In this document: positions 33,176 through 46,100 of the stretch, piece by piece | Layout of the letters: every line of letters begins with the position of its first letter | Position numbering within the stretch: position 1 is the first letter of the stretch | Assembly: GCA_002189035.1 (NCBI GenBank) | Contig: NEEC01000012.1 | Span: forward strand, 3,224,001-3,288,000 | Direction of reading: 5' to 3' | Length of the DNA: 64,000 bases | From: Utricularia gibba | Lineage: Eukaryota; Streptophyta; Magnoliopsida; Lamiales; Lentibulariaceae | Program-made: the position numbers and the translations under genes | The notes under the pieces: generated by a model | What the model saw: only the letters and a program-made list of their open reading frames with translations | Databases searched by the model: none | Told to the model about the DNA's origin: nothing

Positions 33176-36100
33176 TTATTCAATCCCAGCTTCGGCTTCC
33201 GCTAGTTCTGCATCATATTCTTCTAACAGATAATCACAAAGCTCCAACAGTTGATCAGCAAGAGGAGGAATACCAGGATTCCTCCCATCGTTGTACTTAT
33301 GGGCGTTGTAGCATATCTGATATACGTCCTCCCGGAAATCATCACGGTTCTTGTATTCCATCCTCCTCACCTTCTCCCTAATGGTGGACAAATCCATTGG
33401 GCAGCTGATGATGCTGTGGTAGTCGGGAGCTTCCTTTCTGGTTACTGGTTTAAGGAATAGGTAAGATATGTCTTTTCTTCCCTTGAGCTTCTCCACAATG
33501 CTTTCTAATATGTTAGACAAGCCAACCTGAAACAAGAACAATATTCGTTAAAGGACTTGTGCAACAAGAACAATTTCTGAAAAGGTACTTATGCACTGAA
33601 GGCAGGTTCTATGATCAAAAGATTGCTATGCCAAGAATGCATCTCAGCTTAACGACACTCATCTCATCCTAGACAAGGATAATTTCATCACAATTGTGAG
33701 TATCGACAGTGAAACCACAGGCCAAATCCTCTCCCTAATTTCCTGGTTGTGTAAATGAAAGTGGAGAAGAATGGCAATCACTAACCTCCCCTCCCCTCCG
33801 TCGTTTTGAGGACTGGGAAGAATCTGGAATAATGGCTCCATACTCAAATTCCGGCACCCTATGCAGTGATCTTTCTCGTTCTAGGATGCGCCTGTCATTT
33901 CTTTTAGGAGGGAAGCTATCTATGTAATCATCATTCTTTTCGTGTTTCCTCTTCTTTTTCTTTTTAGCCTTCACCCTTTGACGTTCTTCTTCTTCTCTTT
34001 CCCTTCGAATGGACTCCCCATATCTTAGCAACTCATAAGCAGGTTCTGGTATTCTCATTTTTCCAGCCCTCCTGTTTTTCTCTTCTGACTGACTTGTCGC
34101 ATCTCTCATTTTCTCATCAAACCACCAAGGACCATCCTCTTGTACTTTCGCCCTTGATGTCTCTGCAAGCAGATTTCTGTTTTCAGGCTTCTGCCTTGTA
34201 TCAAAACTAGACAATTCAGCAATTTTCTTCATTTTTCTGAAATCAAGCCCAAAACTTCCATCCTGACTGTTCTCATCCATGCGAATGATCTCATTCGACT
34301 GTCTGATGACATTTTTCTTGTAAGAGATATCTCTACCAGGCTCCACAAGAGGTTTTATTCCTACTGAGGGCTTCGGTGATTCAACCATGAAGTCATCTGA
34401 TTTCATCTTATTTGAAAAAATGATTTTATTGACTTTTCGTGTTTCAGCATCAGAAGCAACAAGAGGATCAGAGGACTGTGAAGTTGCCGGAGTTTGCTTA
34501 TCTTGAACAGTGTCTGGTCCACATTTGACCTTCAGAAACTTCGCCTTCGGAGTTGTTATTCTATCATCATCCTGAACCTGAAAGGGGGCAGTTTTTGAGC
34601 CATTTATAGCTAAAAGCTTTGCATTCTGCGGTTTTTGTTGGCCCTGCTCAATTTGATCCATGGAACTAGGCCGGCTTAAAAACTTCTCCAAATCTGCACC
34701 CTCGCCTCGTGCTTCTGAATCTTCACCATACTTGGGGCAGTGCTTGTTGGTCCTCATATGACCAAGCTGGGTTCCATAAGAACATGCATAAATGCAACAT
34801 TAAAGAGATATGCGTACATGCTTCAGAGAAAAGGCTTACCTGACCACATGCTCCGCAGATGAAACTTTCTCTGGCTGGCTTTTTTTCTTTCATAACCTGT
34901 AAACCAAGCAGCAGCGTTAAAAAAAAAAAAGAAGAAAGTTTCATAAAAGCGTTGATAATGCACACATAAATTATACAAGCTATACCATCGGGTAAAAGCT
35001 AGCAGATTTTAAATGCAAACCACACATTTCCAAGGATGTTCATGGTCAAAATGCAGGAGCAAGATGCATACGGATGAATTCAGATGTATTAAAAACTCAA
35101 TGGTTCGTTTTTTGGTTGAGAGCCTAGGAGCTTACGTTTATTGCATCTCCCAAAATTTTGACCTTTGTGTTCAGATAACCCATTTGATCACTGCCTTTTG
35201 TCTTTTTGGGTTTTGATTTCCCAGTGAAGTTTTTTTGCATAGACAAGCCGTCTCCCTGCACCAAGAAATTCAATTGAGGTTTACAGGACATTGGCAGCAG
35301 CATCGGCAATGCTGGATTGTGAGGAGAAGTTGAGTTGTCTCCAATTACCTTTTGATCTTGATTAGCTTTCTCTGTTAACATGAATGAATCAAGAGGTTGC
35401 GTGATTCTTTTGGAAATAGAGTTGTTCTTCTTGATTCCATCAACACCTTCACGAAGACGAGATTTCAGGGGCAATCCACCTTGACTGCTCGCTGCTTTTA
35501 TCTTCTTCTTTTTCTTCCAATCAGTTTCATCATCTACAAGAAAAGAGCATATTTAGAAATACAGTTAAGATCCCTATTAAAGTACGCCTACTGCTCTAGA
35601 GCTGAATAGTCCAGACCAATAAAACTGTTATACGCAGTAAGTACTTTTGAAGAACTTATTTTACATATGAAGCAATGGTTTCCGAAAATTTTGAAATTGC
35701 ACATGAAATGCTCAGCAGGCATGAAAGTAAAGGTTATTGAAAAGCAAATTTGAAACCAGAAAACTGAATTCGCTTGTAAACAGAGTACCATCCATCAGCA
35801 TCTTGCACAATTCTGCAGCTTCTGCAGCCTCATCTTCAATCTCTTCTTCAGCCTGTGTTTGAAAAGAGCGTCTCCTCATCTTTAGTCCCCTTGCACCACC
35901 AATGTTCTCAAATTTAGCTTCGTCATTACCCACTTCCTCCTCTTCACATTCTTCTGCATCAAGAAGATTTTCCAAATCGCCAGCAAAGGAATCCAAGTCA
36001 CTATTAGCATCTGACTCAGTTTCATTTTCTTCACCATCGCCAGAGCACAAACTGTGAACTTGTCGCTCCCATATCTCCTGACATTTTTCCCGAGTCTGCT

Positions 36101-39100
36101 GCTGCAGTTGTAAAAATGACATTCGTTGCCCACGTGCAAATTTGCTCACCATTGTTGGATCAACCTTAACTCCAGAGGCTGCTTGCTCACTTGATAGCTT
36201 GCGTATTAAAGCAATACGGTGCCACCTAGTAAGCTTAGCAATCTGCTCCTCTGGTACACCGAATTTAAGGAGAAGCTGCCAGGAAACATTGTACAAAGAA
36301 GATGATAATTACCCAGGTATGGAGATTTTAATGTCTTTAATACCAGAACTCCAGCACACAAAATGGTAAATACAAACCACCTCAGGCCTCCCTAGCAAAA
36401 CCCATAACTGTTCCATTCGTCATGAGTAAACATGATAATAGTGATAAATTTACCATCGTAACTTACAACTCTAGAGTTAATAAAGGTAATGGAAATTCAG
36501 ATTAAAAAACTTTCGAACACATCATATGATAACACGAACCACACACCTCTCTTGCAGCTTCCATGCTCAACCTGCGTAGATCAGCATCGGTTCCAGTGAC
36601 AGTTGAGCCTTTTCCAATAAGAGCCTTCTTTTTTAATGTTGTGTTGGATATTGGAGCCTTCGGTGTTGCTCGGACATAACTGAAACCTAGGCCCCTCCCA
36701 GAAGGATCGCCAACACCAGTTATTTCCAAGCGCTCAATATTTTCTCTATCCTGAGAATAATCCAAGCAAGTTTGTCATCACAGTATTTATTCAAGATGTG
36801 ACAACCACTCATGTAATGCAGCCACTCTTGACACATGATGGGAAAATCACAGACACCCAAAACTCGATTACACAGTTTTGCTTGCCTGGCTCGTGCAAGC
36901 TACAAAATTACAGCTTAAATTCCAGGGAGTGATCTGAAGCTCCCTCTCAATATGTGATGCAGCAGCTAGTGTTATAGCTTCGTCAGGAAGCTGATTCATG
37001 GCAGAGGGAATTCCACTGGGATGGATCAACCTTGTGATCCCCAACCGTTTCAGCCTGTACAGGCCTGCTTGCATGCTCTCATATGCACAGACCTGATGAA
37101 TGTAAAGAAGTAAAAATAAAAAAAAAACCAAATAAAGCGTCCTTGGATTTAAATGCTGCGTGCATGTGAATTCTTACATTTTCAGGCGTCACCATCCTTC
37201 TCAACTCTTCTTCAGAAGGTATGCGAAAATTATGCTTCATAACCCAAAGAAGGTGCCCATTTGGTCCTTTCTAACGTAACATGCAGAAATCAAAATAAAC
37301 AAGGACACGAGTTTAAAACAACCTGAGAGTTCAATTTCCCATCAACACCCTGAAGTGGGTGCTTGGTGGTTACCTGTAAGTCAGCACAGTTTTTCAGCCT
37401 CTTTCGGAGAAGTGCCTCAGACAGGCTGGGAAACTGTGAGAACAGCTCATCAGCACGGACAGCAGGCCGGAAGCCACGTTTCTCAGAAGCCCGAAACTCT
37501 CGAAACATGTACACCAGCAGCCTGTTCATTAGATAAAACTGCACATTCTTGGATCCAGGGGACATTACTTCAATATGAGGTTCCTGCAATACCAATACAT
37601 CAAGAATATCAATGGCATTGAATCCAAAAACACCTGCTATTTCTAAACATAATAATAACAATAAATCAAAACGTGAACTTGAAATGTGAAGCTGCTGTGC
37701 TTAGATGTAAGAGGAATTTCTCATTATTCTCTTAGAAGGCCGAATAAGGGAAAATTGATTTAATTCAGCTTCCCAAGGATTTCTCAATTCAGACCATCAT
37801 AACAAAAAATGGATGATATTTTGATATGATAGGATGATTTTGGCAGTCGAGGCAGGTGAAAGGCCTAATACAAAGTAGCCCGGCTTAAATTCTAATTTTT
37901 AAAAACAGTGCATGAGAGACAATAGGTATGGACTCAAAGCTATCACATCCTTCCAAAAAAAGAAAACAGCTATCCCTCAAACCATGCATCCAACTCAAAT
38001 TTTCAATGAGAACCCATAAATAGTCGAACAAAGAAAAACATGAGAACCAAAGAATAACCTGCTGTCCAACAACATCAAGCCTGTCGATGCGTCTGATGGA
38101 CAGCTTCCCCTTTGAAGACCTCACCAGCAAATAATCAGTAGATGGGACTTTGTGCTGAAATATGGGTGCCCGATACATGTTAGTTTCAAGGCATGTCTGA
38201 CTGGAACCTGACCTTATGTCTCCGATGAAAGGAGATTTATCAGCAGGATCAAGAACAACTACACTGCCCAAGCCATTATTTCCAACACGCAGTAAGCTCC
38301 CCATTTGGTCGGCTGGTGATGATTTTTGATAGTACGTACAAAGTCTAGCACCCATTCCAATATCCCCGAGAAGCAAAGGCCTCTCCTCACAATACCTATC
38401 AATTTTAAAAATAGAGGCAATGTGAGCAGCGACTAATTGAATCCCATTGAGGAAGACTTTTAAGAGGCTATTCTGCAATTAAAAAAAGAAGAAAGTTGAA
38501 ACATTCACATGCACAACTTCATAGAAACACCATCAAGTGACAAAACTTTTACATAACCATAAAGTTGTTGCCTCATCACTTAATATATAAAAAATAGGCA
38601 TAAATGTTCTTCAAATAGGTTACTATAATAATCAGCAAAATTTCCCATTCATCTTGGAAAAATAAATAGAAAAAGCATCTTTAAAAGCAAAAGAAATCGA
38701 TCCAGAGTTAACATATAATGTATGCTTAAAAGTAAGCATACAAATCAATGATAAAATATTGCTTACTCCATTAAATAAACATGGCCATCTTTCACAGAAA
38801 GATCGGACTTTTTCTTGAATGCTCCAGGGGGTCGAAGAGATTTATTCTCCCTGGGAAGCTTTTGAGCCCGTGGTAACAAATGTATTTTTGTTCGAATTAG
38901 ATGCAACACAGAGTTTGGACGGACATTCTGCTCAACAAGAGATTTGTTTTCTTCGAGTTCCCTCCCAGAAAAAAATATCTTGACAGGCTCAGATAATTTG
39001 AAATCTGTAGATATGGTAAGAGAAAGAAAACAAAATTAGTAGATCATCCCTGTGTCAAATAACTAACCTTCAAAATATAGTGTAATAAGATCCATAGCCC

Positions 39101-39221
39101 CAACAACAGAGCTTAAATTTGGTAGTAAGTGGCCATGACAAAGCAAGACCTGGTTTATCACATAAGCTCCTATTAGGAGATTTTCTCTCCCTTGCTTTCA
39201 ATTTTTAACCTAACACAACCT

Positions 39222-39256
<35 letters not shown>

Positions 39257-42200
39257 AGATTTTATTTGTTAGGTTCAATTTCCACAATGGTTTCTACTCC
39301 AAAAACTAAAAATATATGCATGAGAGTTAAAAAAGAGAGAGGTCAATTTCTACCATCAGTGATAAACCCAAATGCCCCTAATGACTAACCATGAAACTCA
39401 TTTAGCCAGTGCATTACTTTACTACTTGAGTACCTAGCTTTTTAGAAGCTTTAACTTTGAAAGAGGAGACAGCCTCTTCGTCATCCACATGAAGCTTGCT
39501 TCCTTTGCCTCCTAAACTCTTCAAAATGACTTTCATCGCTCCTTGAGGAGGTAGTCTCCCTTGCTCCTTAAATGGCACCTCAATATCGTGGGGATACCAT
39601 ACAGCTTTTGGTCGATGGAAATTAGCAATATCTTTGCTGTAAAATCGAGTTCATTAACAACCACAAATGAAGGCAATGACACAAAAAGATTGGATCACAC
39701 AAAATACAGCAAAAATGTACATTAATTAGCATGAAAGACCGGTGAGCCACATTGCAAGAATGGAACAACGTTTTACAAGACTCAACTAATGAAACATAAT
39801 GTGCAAGGCCAAACACGCAAGTCTAATTCCAAGATTTGCTAGAATTCTTAGATAAAAAAAAATTCAAAAACCATTTATAAGGCATCAGAAAGAGGAAAGA
39901 CATCCACTGAAACACTATTCAACTTTTTCATGGTTTTCATATGGTTGAAGCCAAAGGGCAATGGATTAAGAGCATCCATAACAAGATTCAAATTATTCAT
40001 TATTTTCATAGGGTTGAAGCTAGATGATTACTGAATAAAAGCAATCACTGGGCCATACACATAGAAAGAGAGAGCTGCAATGCTTACTTGCTAAGCTTAG
40101 CTTTCATAGTCTGCAGCTTAAGTGCAGGTACTGAATGCAAAACTTTGAGTCCCTGAATGGGGCGCTTTTTTGAATGAGATCTTAGTTGCTGAGAAGATTT
40201 CTTGATGGCATAGAACTTATCATTAGAAATGTTGAATCTCCCAGATGCTAAGGCTCCATGATTATGTTGCTCTCCACCCATAGAATGCACAGGACGTGAA
40301 ACAATCATTGCCACAGAATGAAAGTCTATGTGCTTACCATCCTTCAAGTCCAAAAGTTCAAAAAGCATCCGTTCATCTTGGAGATCGTAAATCCTCTTAG
40401 GTTTCGAAATAGGCTGATTGGGTTCCCAAATTATACTATCAAGCCAAGAGCCATCATTAATATCATTATTTTGTAATGCCAGCTCACTAAATCGTCTTCT
40501 CGCAGCACTACAAAGCTGTGATTCAGATGAAGGATCTTTTCCACTTCCAGCATTAGAAGTGGATGGATCTAACAAAGGCTCTAGTCGAAGGAGTTGCGGA
40601 TGGATTTTGTGATGGTTTGAAACTTGGGTGAGCTTTTGTAAGCTGAAAGGCTCCACCACACAAGAGGAATCGTAAATAAATGGAAGCTGATGCTTATCAT
40701 GAGGCTTAGACTGCAATTCGGATTCATACATAGGTGCTGCAGACTCCATTGTGTCAGCATGAGCATCACAGTCAGGTCCAGAAAGCTCACAGCTCTCAAC
40801 AAAACTATCTGATGGTGATGGAGTGTCATTCCAAACAATCCCTTCCTCCCAATCTTGTTGATCAAGTGGATAAAACTGGGGGATAAAGAATACTCCTGCT
40901 CATGGACAGCTGCAACCAATGTACCATCCTTCATTGGCTCAGCAGAAGCATATGATTCCCTGAATTCATGAACAGTCAATTTCTTCTCAGACCCTCCATT
41001 ACCTCTTAATTCCTCTATATCATTACCATCATCCAAATCAAGGTCACCAAATTTTTTCTGAAATTTTCTTAGCCAGGAAAGATCTCGGCAAGGTTCCTTC
41101 AGAAATACTTCTTCGTCTTCCTCAATGTTGCCAGAGGTATCCAAGAATCTTAATTTCTCTGATAAAAACAAGGAAACGATTATCCGAGTGCAAAAACCAC
41201 AAACCCAACATTTAACAGAAGCCCCATGAAAATTCAGATATTATAATGGGAGCCACGAATTACTACTCCCGTGAATATTTTTGCATTGAAAAAAGGAATG
41301 CAGAAAACATATGTGATTTGACTACCTCTTGGCACAATGTAGCGGTGGTCTCTTTTTCCTACCCTTTTCGAGGGCTCGTGAATACCAAAAATCTCAGAAA
41401 AACGTAAAATTGTCTTCCCATCCTCTGTGTAGAGCACAGGAAGAAGAGAAGACAGATTACCATCGAATGACTCTTCAGACTCACTGAGCACATCCTGATC
41501 ACGGTTAAGCTTTTTTAGTTGAAAAAAAAAGTGAACTGCTTCAATGTTAATAAAGCAAGAGTTTCTTCCATAGATCAGCATAGAAGTTCCAGCCCACCAG
41601 TCATCCAGCACTAGAATTGAAATATGTGGTGAAAATTAAATTCATCAAACCAACGACTTACTTCTTCCATATCCGGGTTTTCTTGGTCATCCACATGGTC
41701 AACATCTGGATGGCCTTGTTCCAGAGAGGACAAGTCATAGCTGTCTCTACGCTCCCCTGTCAAGAAAAATGTAGAAGCTATAACATTGGAAAACTTTAGG
41801 AACCACCTGAATTCTAAAAGCACGATATCAAAACTAATGCAGCAATTTACGCATGGAACATAATGTAAAATAGTTTACGATGTAGGGCACATATTAAGCA
41901 TTAAAAAAAGAAAACAGCTTAGAAATTACACATCATAGTTCCATGAAAATAAAATCAAGACCAACCTGAGGCAGACAATTCAACAGCACCTCCCTCCGCT
42001 GCTTTCTGCTTCTCAAAGTCATCATCTTCAAAATCATAGTTATCATCATCAAGCACAGAGTTCTTACCAAAAGAGCTCAAGGACATTTCTTTTGGAAAAA
42101 AATCCTTCTTTGGCAGTAAGTGTTCCTCCTCAATACCATTCTCAACCTCTGGCCCCTCATATTCCTCATCTATATCCTCATAGTCAATAGCATTTTCTGC

Positions 42201-43684
42201 TTTCGTGTCATAATCTATTTAACAAGGATAGAAAACGTGATACATTGCATACTGACAATATAATGCAACAGATGGCGCCAAATTTGTGTTGGTCTGTTTC
42301 TTAAAAATGGAATTGCGGAAAATTTTGACATCAAGTAAAAAATAGACTAATAAAAAACAAGTGTAGACACAAAAAAAATACATGCCAGAGAAGGACAATA
42401 AAATTGAATTACACAAATTGACTAAATGAGACAAAGCAGGTTCAAAATATACAAAAAGAGCTAACACAAATTCAAAAAATTGGGATTCCTGAAATGCATT
42501 ATCACCTTGATCTGTAGCTTCAGCTTGGACCTGAGTTGACTTTATTGAGAGCTGAAGCTCAAAAGAGAAAAAAATTAACATATTCACAAGAAAACAAAGC
42601 TCAGTCGATACAACAAAATCCAGTATGCAGAATAGAATTTTCACACAGAAGGTGAATTGTGCGTCCATACATCTATATCCTTTAGAGACGAACCAAGTTT
42701 GTCAGCCAGTGCAGCAAGATGTTCTTTTGCATCCTGCAAACAAGATATCTACTGGTATGATGATCAAACATGGATAGTGAAGCATCATTCAATCTGTAAT
42801 GCACAGTAACAGGTTCCAATATATGGCCAGAAAATTTTTAAATTCGTTCCCAGTGCAATTTCCTTTTTTTTTCAAGGGGCTATGTGGGAAGGGGTATAGG
42901 GGAGCATTGAATATGAGTTTCATTGCAAATTAATGGTGATTCAGAAGAAAAAAAAATCAAATCTAAAAAAAGCATGAGATGTGGTTGTAAACGATGCAGC
43001 AGTTATGAAAGAACCAAGTCTGCAAGAAACATTATCAAAATCTAAGCCTTATAGTATAATGTTATCAGGAGAGCGAGTGAAAACTGAACAAGAAAAAAAA
43101 ATAATAGCTCGATCAATGCCCAATCGTTTCTTTGATGTTCCATACACTCTAGCTTCACTAGCACATTCAGAAAAGAAAAAAAGAAAGGAAAAAGGAACGC
43201 ACAAGCAACCTAAGGTGCTTTTCAGCTAACCCTCTAACTTACTACGTAAATCACCTACAACAAATTTGATCGAGGATTGGAGAGAGGGGACCAAAGAAGA
43301 GAACAAAAGAAAGGCAAAATAACCTCATCGAGATAATCAACATCAAGGTCTCCCGAGTCATCAACATTCCCGAACATAAAACCAAGGAGGCGGTTTCCCC
43401 CTTCAGCCTCATCGTATTCGTCATCATCATCTGCCGATTCAAAGAAATTATTTTACCGGCGCCCGAGCAAGAATACCAAACTTCCAAAAACAAGCCTCTG
43501 TTAAAGACCACGACGATTCAATGGCCCTATACACTATAATTCCGCTTCCCCAGCTGCGAATTCCAGTGAAACCCTAAAATACTCTCGCCCTTCGAGAACA
43601 GAACCTACCCGTTGTCACATCCTCATCGGCGTCTGCAGCTTCTTCCACGGCGTCTCCGCCACGTCCTTCGCGCCACAGCGCCAT
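33176..43684 (-). CDS. TAF1: TAF1/HAF: TFIID subunit 1 with ubiquitin-like domain, zinc knuckle and bromodomain (one frameshift)
   Basis: Twenty exons, minus strand: 43609-43684, 43324-43430, 42671-42733, 42506-42551, 41966-42214, 41662-41756, 41326-41494, 40088-41158, 39434-39636, 38767-39004, 38059-38395, 37374-37583, 37178-37270, 36886-37092, 36547-36750, 35789-36275, 35136-35533, 34840-34896, 33786-34766, 33176-33526; about 1,880 residues. Scaffold of TFIID with a histone acetyltransferase-type core (DUF3591). Order: acidic N-terminus with LLGFMFGNVDDSGDLDVDYL; plant ubiquitin-like domain near residues 690-770; core with DRENIERLEITGVGDPSGRG and RWHRIALIRKLSSEQAASG; CCHC knuckle CGACGQLGHMRTNKHCPKY; Lys-rich stretch; one C-terminal bromodomain (ISCPMDLSTIREKV). 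A base is missing near 40878-40882 (CCCCC on the coding strand), in SLSP-QFYPLDQQDWEEG. The intron after 36886 has a GC donor. Confidence 0.94.
39227..39253. repeat. Poly(A) run of about 27 bases in a TAF1 intron
   Basis: Simple A run; on the TAF1 coding strand it is a T run within the intron between exons 9 and 10. Confidence 0.85.
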
Positions 43685-43963
43685 GTCCTTCGACGTCTTC
43701 TTCTTCGTTTGCTAGCTGCCTCTTCGCTTCTTCGCCACTGCCATTTATAAGGATTCGACAACCACCAATTACAAAGTGTAACCCAATTTTCCCAAAATAA
43801 AATAAAAATTTAAAAATATAATTTCAACACGAGTATTTATATACGGGCTTGGTTGTACATAAATGGGCTTGGCTATCGTTGACAGCGGACACACGACGTC
43901 AACTGCACTGTACAATTTCTCACGCCGGCGATCAGGATTGAACCGAATCTTGTGGCGGAGGAG
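43685..43963. promoter_or_regulatory. Shared divergent promoter region, TAF1 / MDP1
   Basis: Start codons of opposed genes lie 279 bp apart. The segment is AT-rich in the middle (43790-43850). A telobox-type AAACCCTAA lies just inside TAF1 intron 1 near 43569. Confidence 0.55.
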
Positions 43964-45452
43964 ATGGGGGACGAGGATGTGAAGAACGAGGCGATGGAGA
44001 TCATGGGCCTTTTTCAAGTGCTGCCTCGTCTCGTCGTCTTCGATCTCGATTACACTCTTTGGCCTTTCTATTGGTATATATCATTTTCCTTGTGTAGTCG
44101 TTTTCTTTTTATGGCGGGTTTTCGCAGATACTATTTATACTGCTTAAATCTTGCTTTTTTTCTTGAGATGCTTCCTAGCTGCTATCAATTAGATTTAAAG
44201 CGACCTACTTTCTGCTGGTTAATTCTTGTCGACTGCCTAATTTTATGGTGCTTGGTTCTTCTCAACTTTTTTCTTGTCAGCTAAATTTAAGAGGGATGGG
44301 CTTATGTAAGGGATATTGAGTGTTAGTGGAATGGCTTCCGGCTCTTTACTCAATTTGATGTTTTATGTAGGAGAATGAGAGTTGAGTTTTTTTGGGTTAA
44401 GTTGTATTGGAATTCTTGCTCTTTCTCTGCAGAAACACGGATGGTTGTGGTTCTGGTGGTTTAAGAGAATTCATGCGCTGAATCTTTTCTTGTTGATAAT
44501 ATTTCATGCACAGCGAATGCCTGTCGAGAAGGGAAATGCCCTTTCTGTATCCTCATGCAAAAGGCATTGTGCTCGCTCTCAAGGAAAAGGGTGTTGACAT
44601 TGCAATTGCCTCTCGGTCCCCCACTCCTGACATTGCAAACACCTTTCTTGAAAAATTAGGGATAAAACCATTCTTTGTTTCTCAGGTAATCTGGGGTTGG
44701 TATTTTTCCAGTCATTTTTTTAGGATTTTCATTTCATGGATTGTATCTCTTTGTTTGCGGGTATAGAGAAGATATGAGTAGAATGAAAAGACTTCTTCAT
44801 TTACTCCCCAGGCAAATAACACAAAAGATTGGATGGAAGGTGCTATTACTTGAACATAGCTCGCATAGTGAATGATCGTATTTTGATATGGACTTGAACT
44901 TTTTTAGTTACAAAAAACAAAGTACTAGTGTTTCAGTGATGCTGAAGAGTTTCCTTTGACATGTGAGTGATTGTTTTCATTCTCTGTGCATCTTGTGTGG
45001 TAGCTCTTAATTCTTCCTGCTGCAACTGGTGTGTGTCCTTCGTCGAAAGTCCTGACTGTTTTCATCCTCTGTAACTCATGTTGTCCACATCACGCAGGAG
45101 ATTTTCTCCAGCTGGACTCACAAGACTGACCATCTTCGCAAGATAAATCAGAAGACGGGTATCCCTTACAGTGAAATGTTGTTCTTTGATGATGAAGACC
45201 GCAATACAAATGCTGTAAGATCTCTTTCTCAGAGCAGGAGAGAAGCACTTTGTGTGGGCATTAACCTGGAGATATATCTGGTGTCTTCTTCATCTGCAGG
45301 TTTCCAAAATGGGTGTCACGAGCATATTAGTGGACAATGGCTTGACTCTCAGAGATTTCAGAAAGGGGCTGTCCGATTTCTCCAGCAACAAGCAAAGATG
45401 CCAAAACTTTCCCAAGAAATCAAATCCCTCAGCAGATGCAGATGGCAAGTGA
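43964..45452 (+). CDS. MDP1: Magnesium-dependent phosphatase 1 (HAD superfamily)
   Basis: Four exons: 43964-44073, 44514-44685, 45098-45214, 45300-45452; 552 bp, 183 residues. HAD motif I is DLDYTLW with the nucleophile Asp and the acid/base Asp; motif II lies in IASRSPTPDIA; the metal-binding acids are in FFDDEDRN. CECLSRREMPFLYPHAKG and VSKMGVTSILVDNG match plant MDP1. Members dephosphorylate protein tyrosine or sugar-type phosphates in vitro; the plant substrate is not known from sequence. GTG at 43952 extends the frame, but ATG at 43964 is the natural start. Confidence 0.92.
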
Positions 45453-46100
45453 ACGTTGCAACATATCCTACCACATTTCGACCGTAGGATATGTCATTCC
45501 AATATTCCTTCAACCAATGGAGCTTCAAGCTCCATTGGTTTGTATCATGTGCTGCACTTGATAGAGGGCATTGGTATTAAGCTCTGTTTTAATTCAAGAA
45601 CAGCAAATTCGATATCATAAATATTGGGCGATTATTTTTTTAGTAAAAAAACATGAAATATTATATTATTTTGTTTGTAAATTTTTAAAAATGTTTTTTG
45701 GTATATTCATTTATTAATGAACATTATTCGAATCTTCGAAAAATTAAGGAATTTTTCTATTTCAATATAGACAATAAATTCTTTTATATTAATAAATGTT
45801 TTCTAAATGCTTTTATTTTTGGAAAGAAAAGAAATGTTTAATTTGTAATGCTTTATCCTGTGATGACGGAGGAGTCCAACGGATCTCTTGTGTCGTCCTC
45901 AGAAATGCCGCGGTGGCATGAACGTGTGGCTCCTCCTCATTTTTAACATTTCTGCGGATTTTCCGCCTCAGCTCTGTGTCTGCTTAGACTGCCGGAAAAA
46001 CTTTACGCTTCTTATGGATATTGATTTGTCGCCGCAGTGTATTTACGTTTCTTGACGTTTTACTTGTCGCGGATGGTATCTACCTGATTTGAATGTTACT
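45453..46100. other. Spacer between MDP1 and the KEA3-type gene
   Basis: 648 bp, AT-rich first, then the promoter and leader of the antiporter gene. An out-of-frame ATG at 46093 overlaps the chosen start. Confidence 0.55.
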
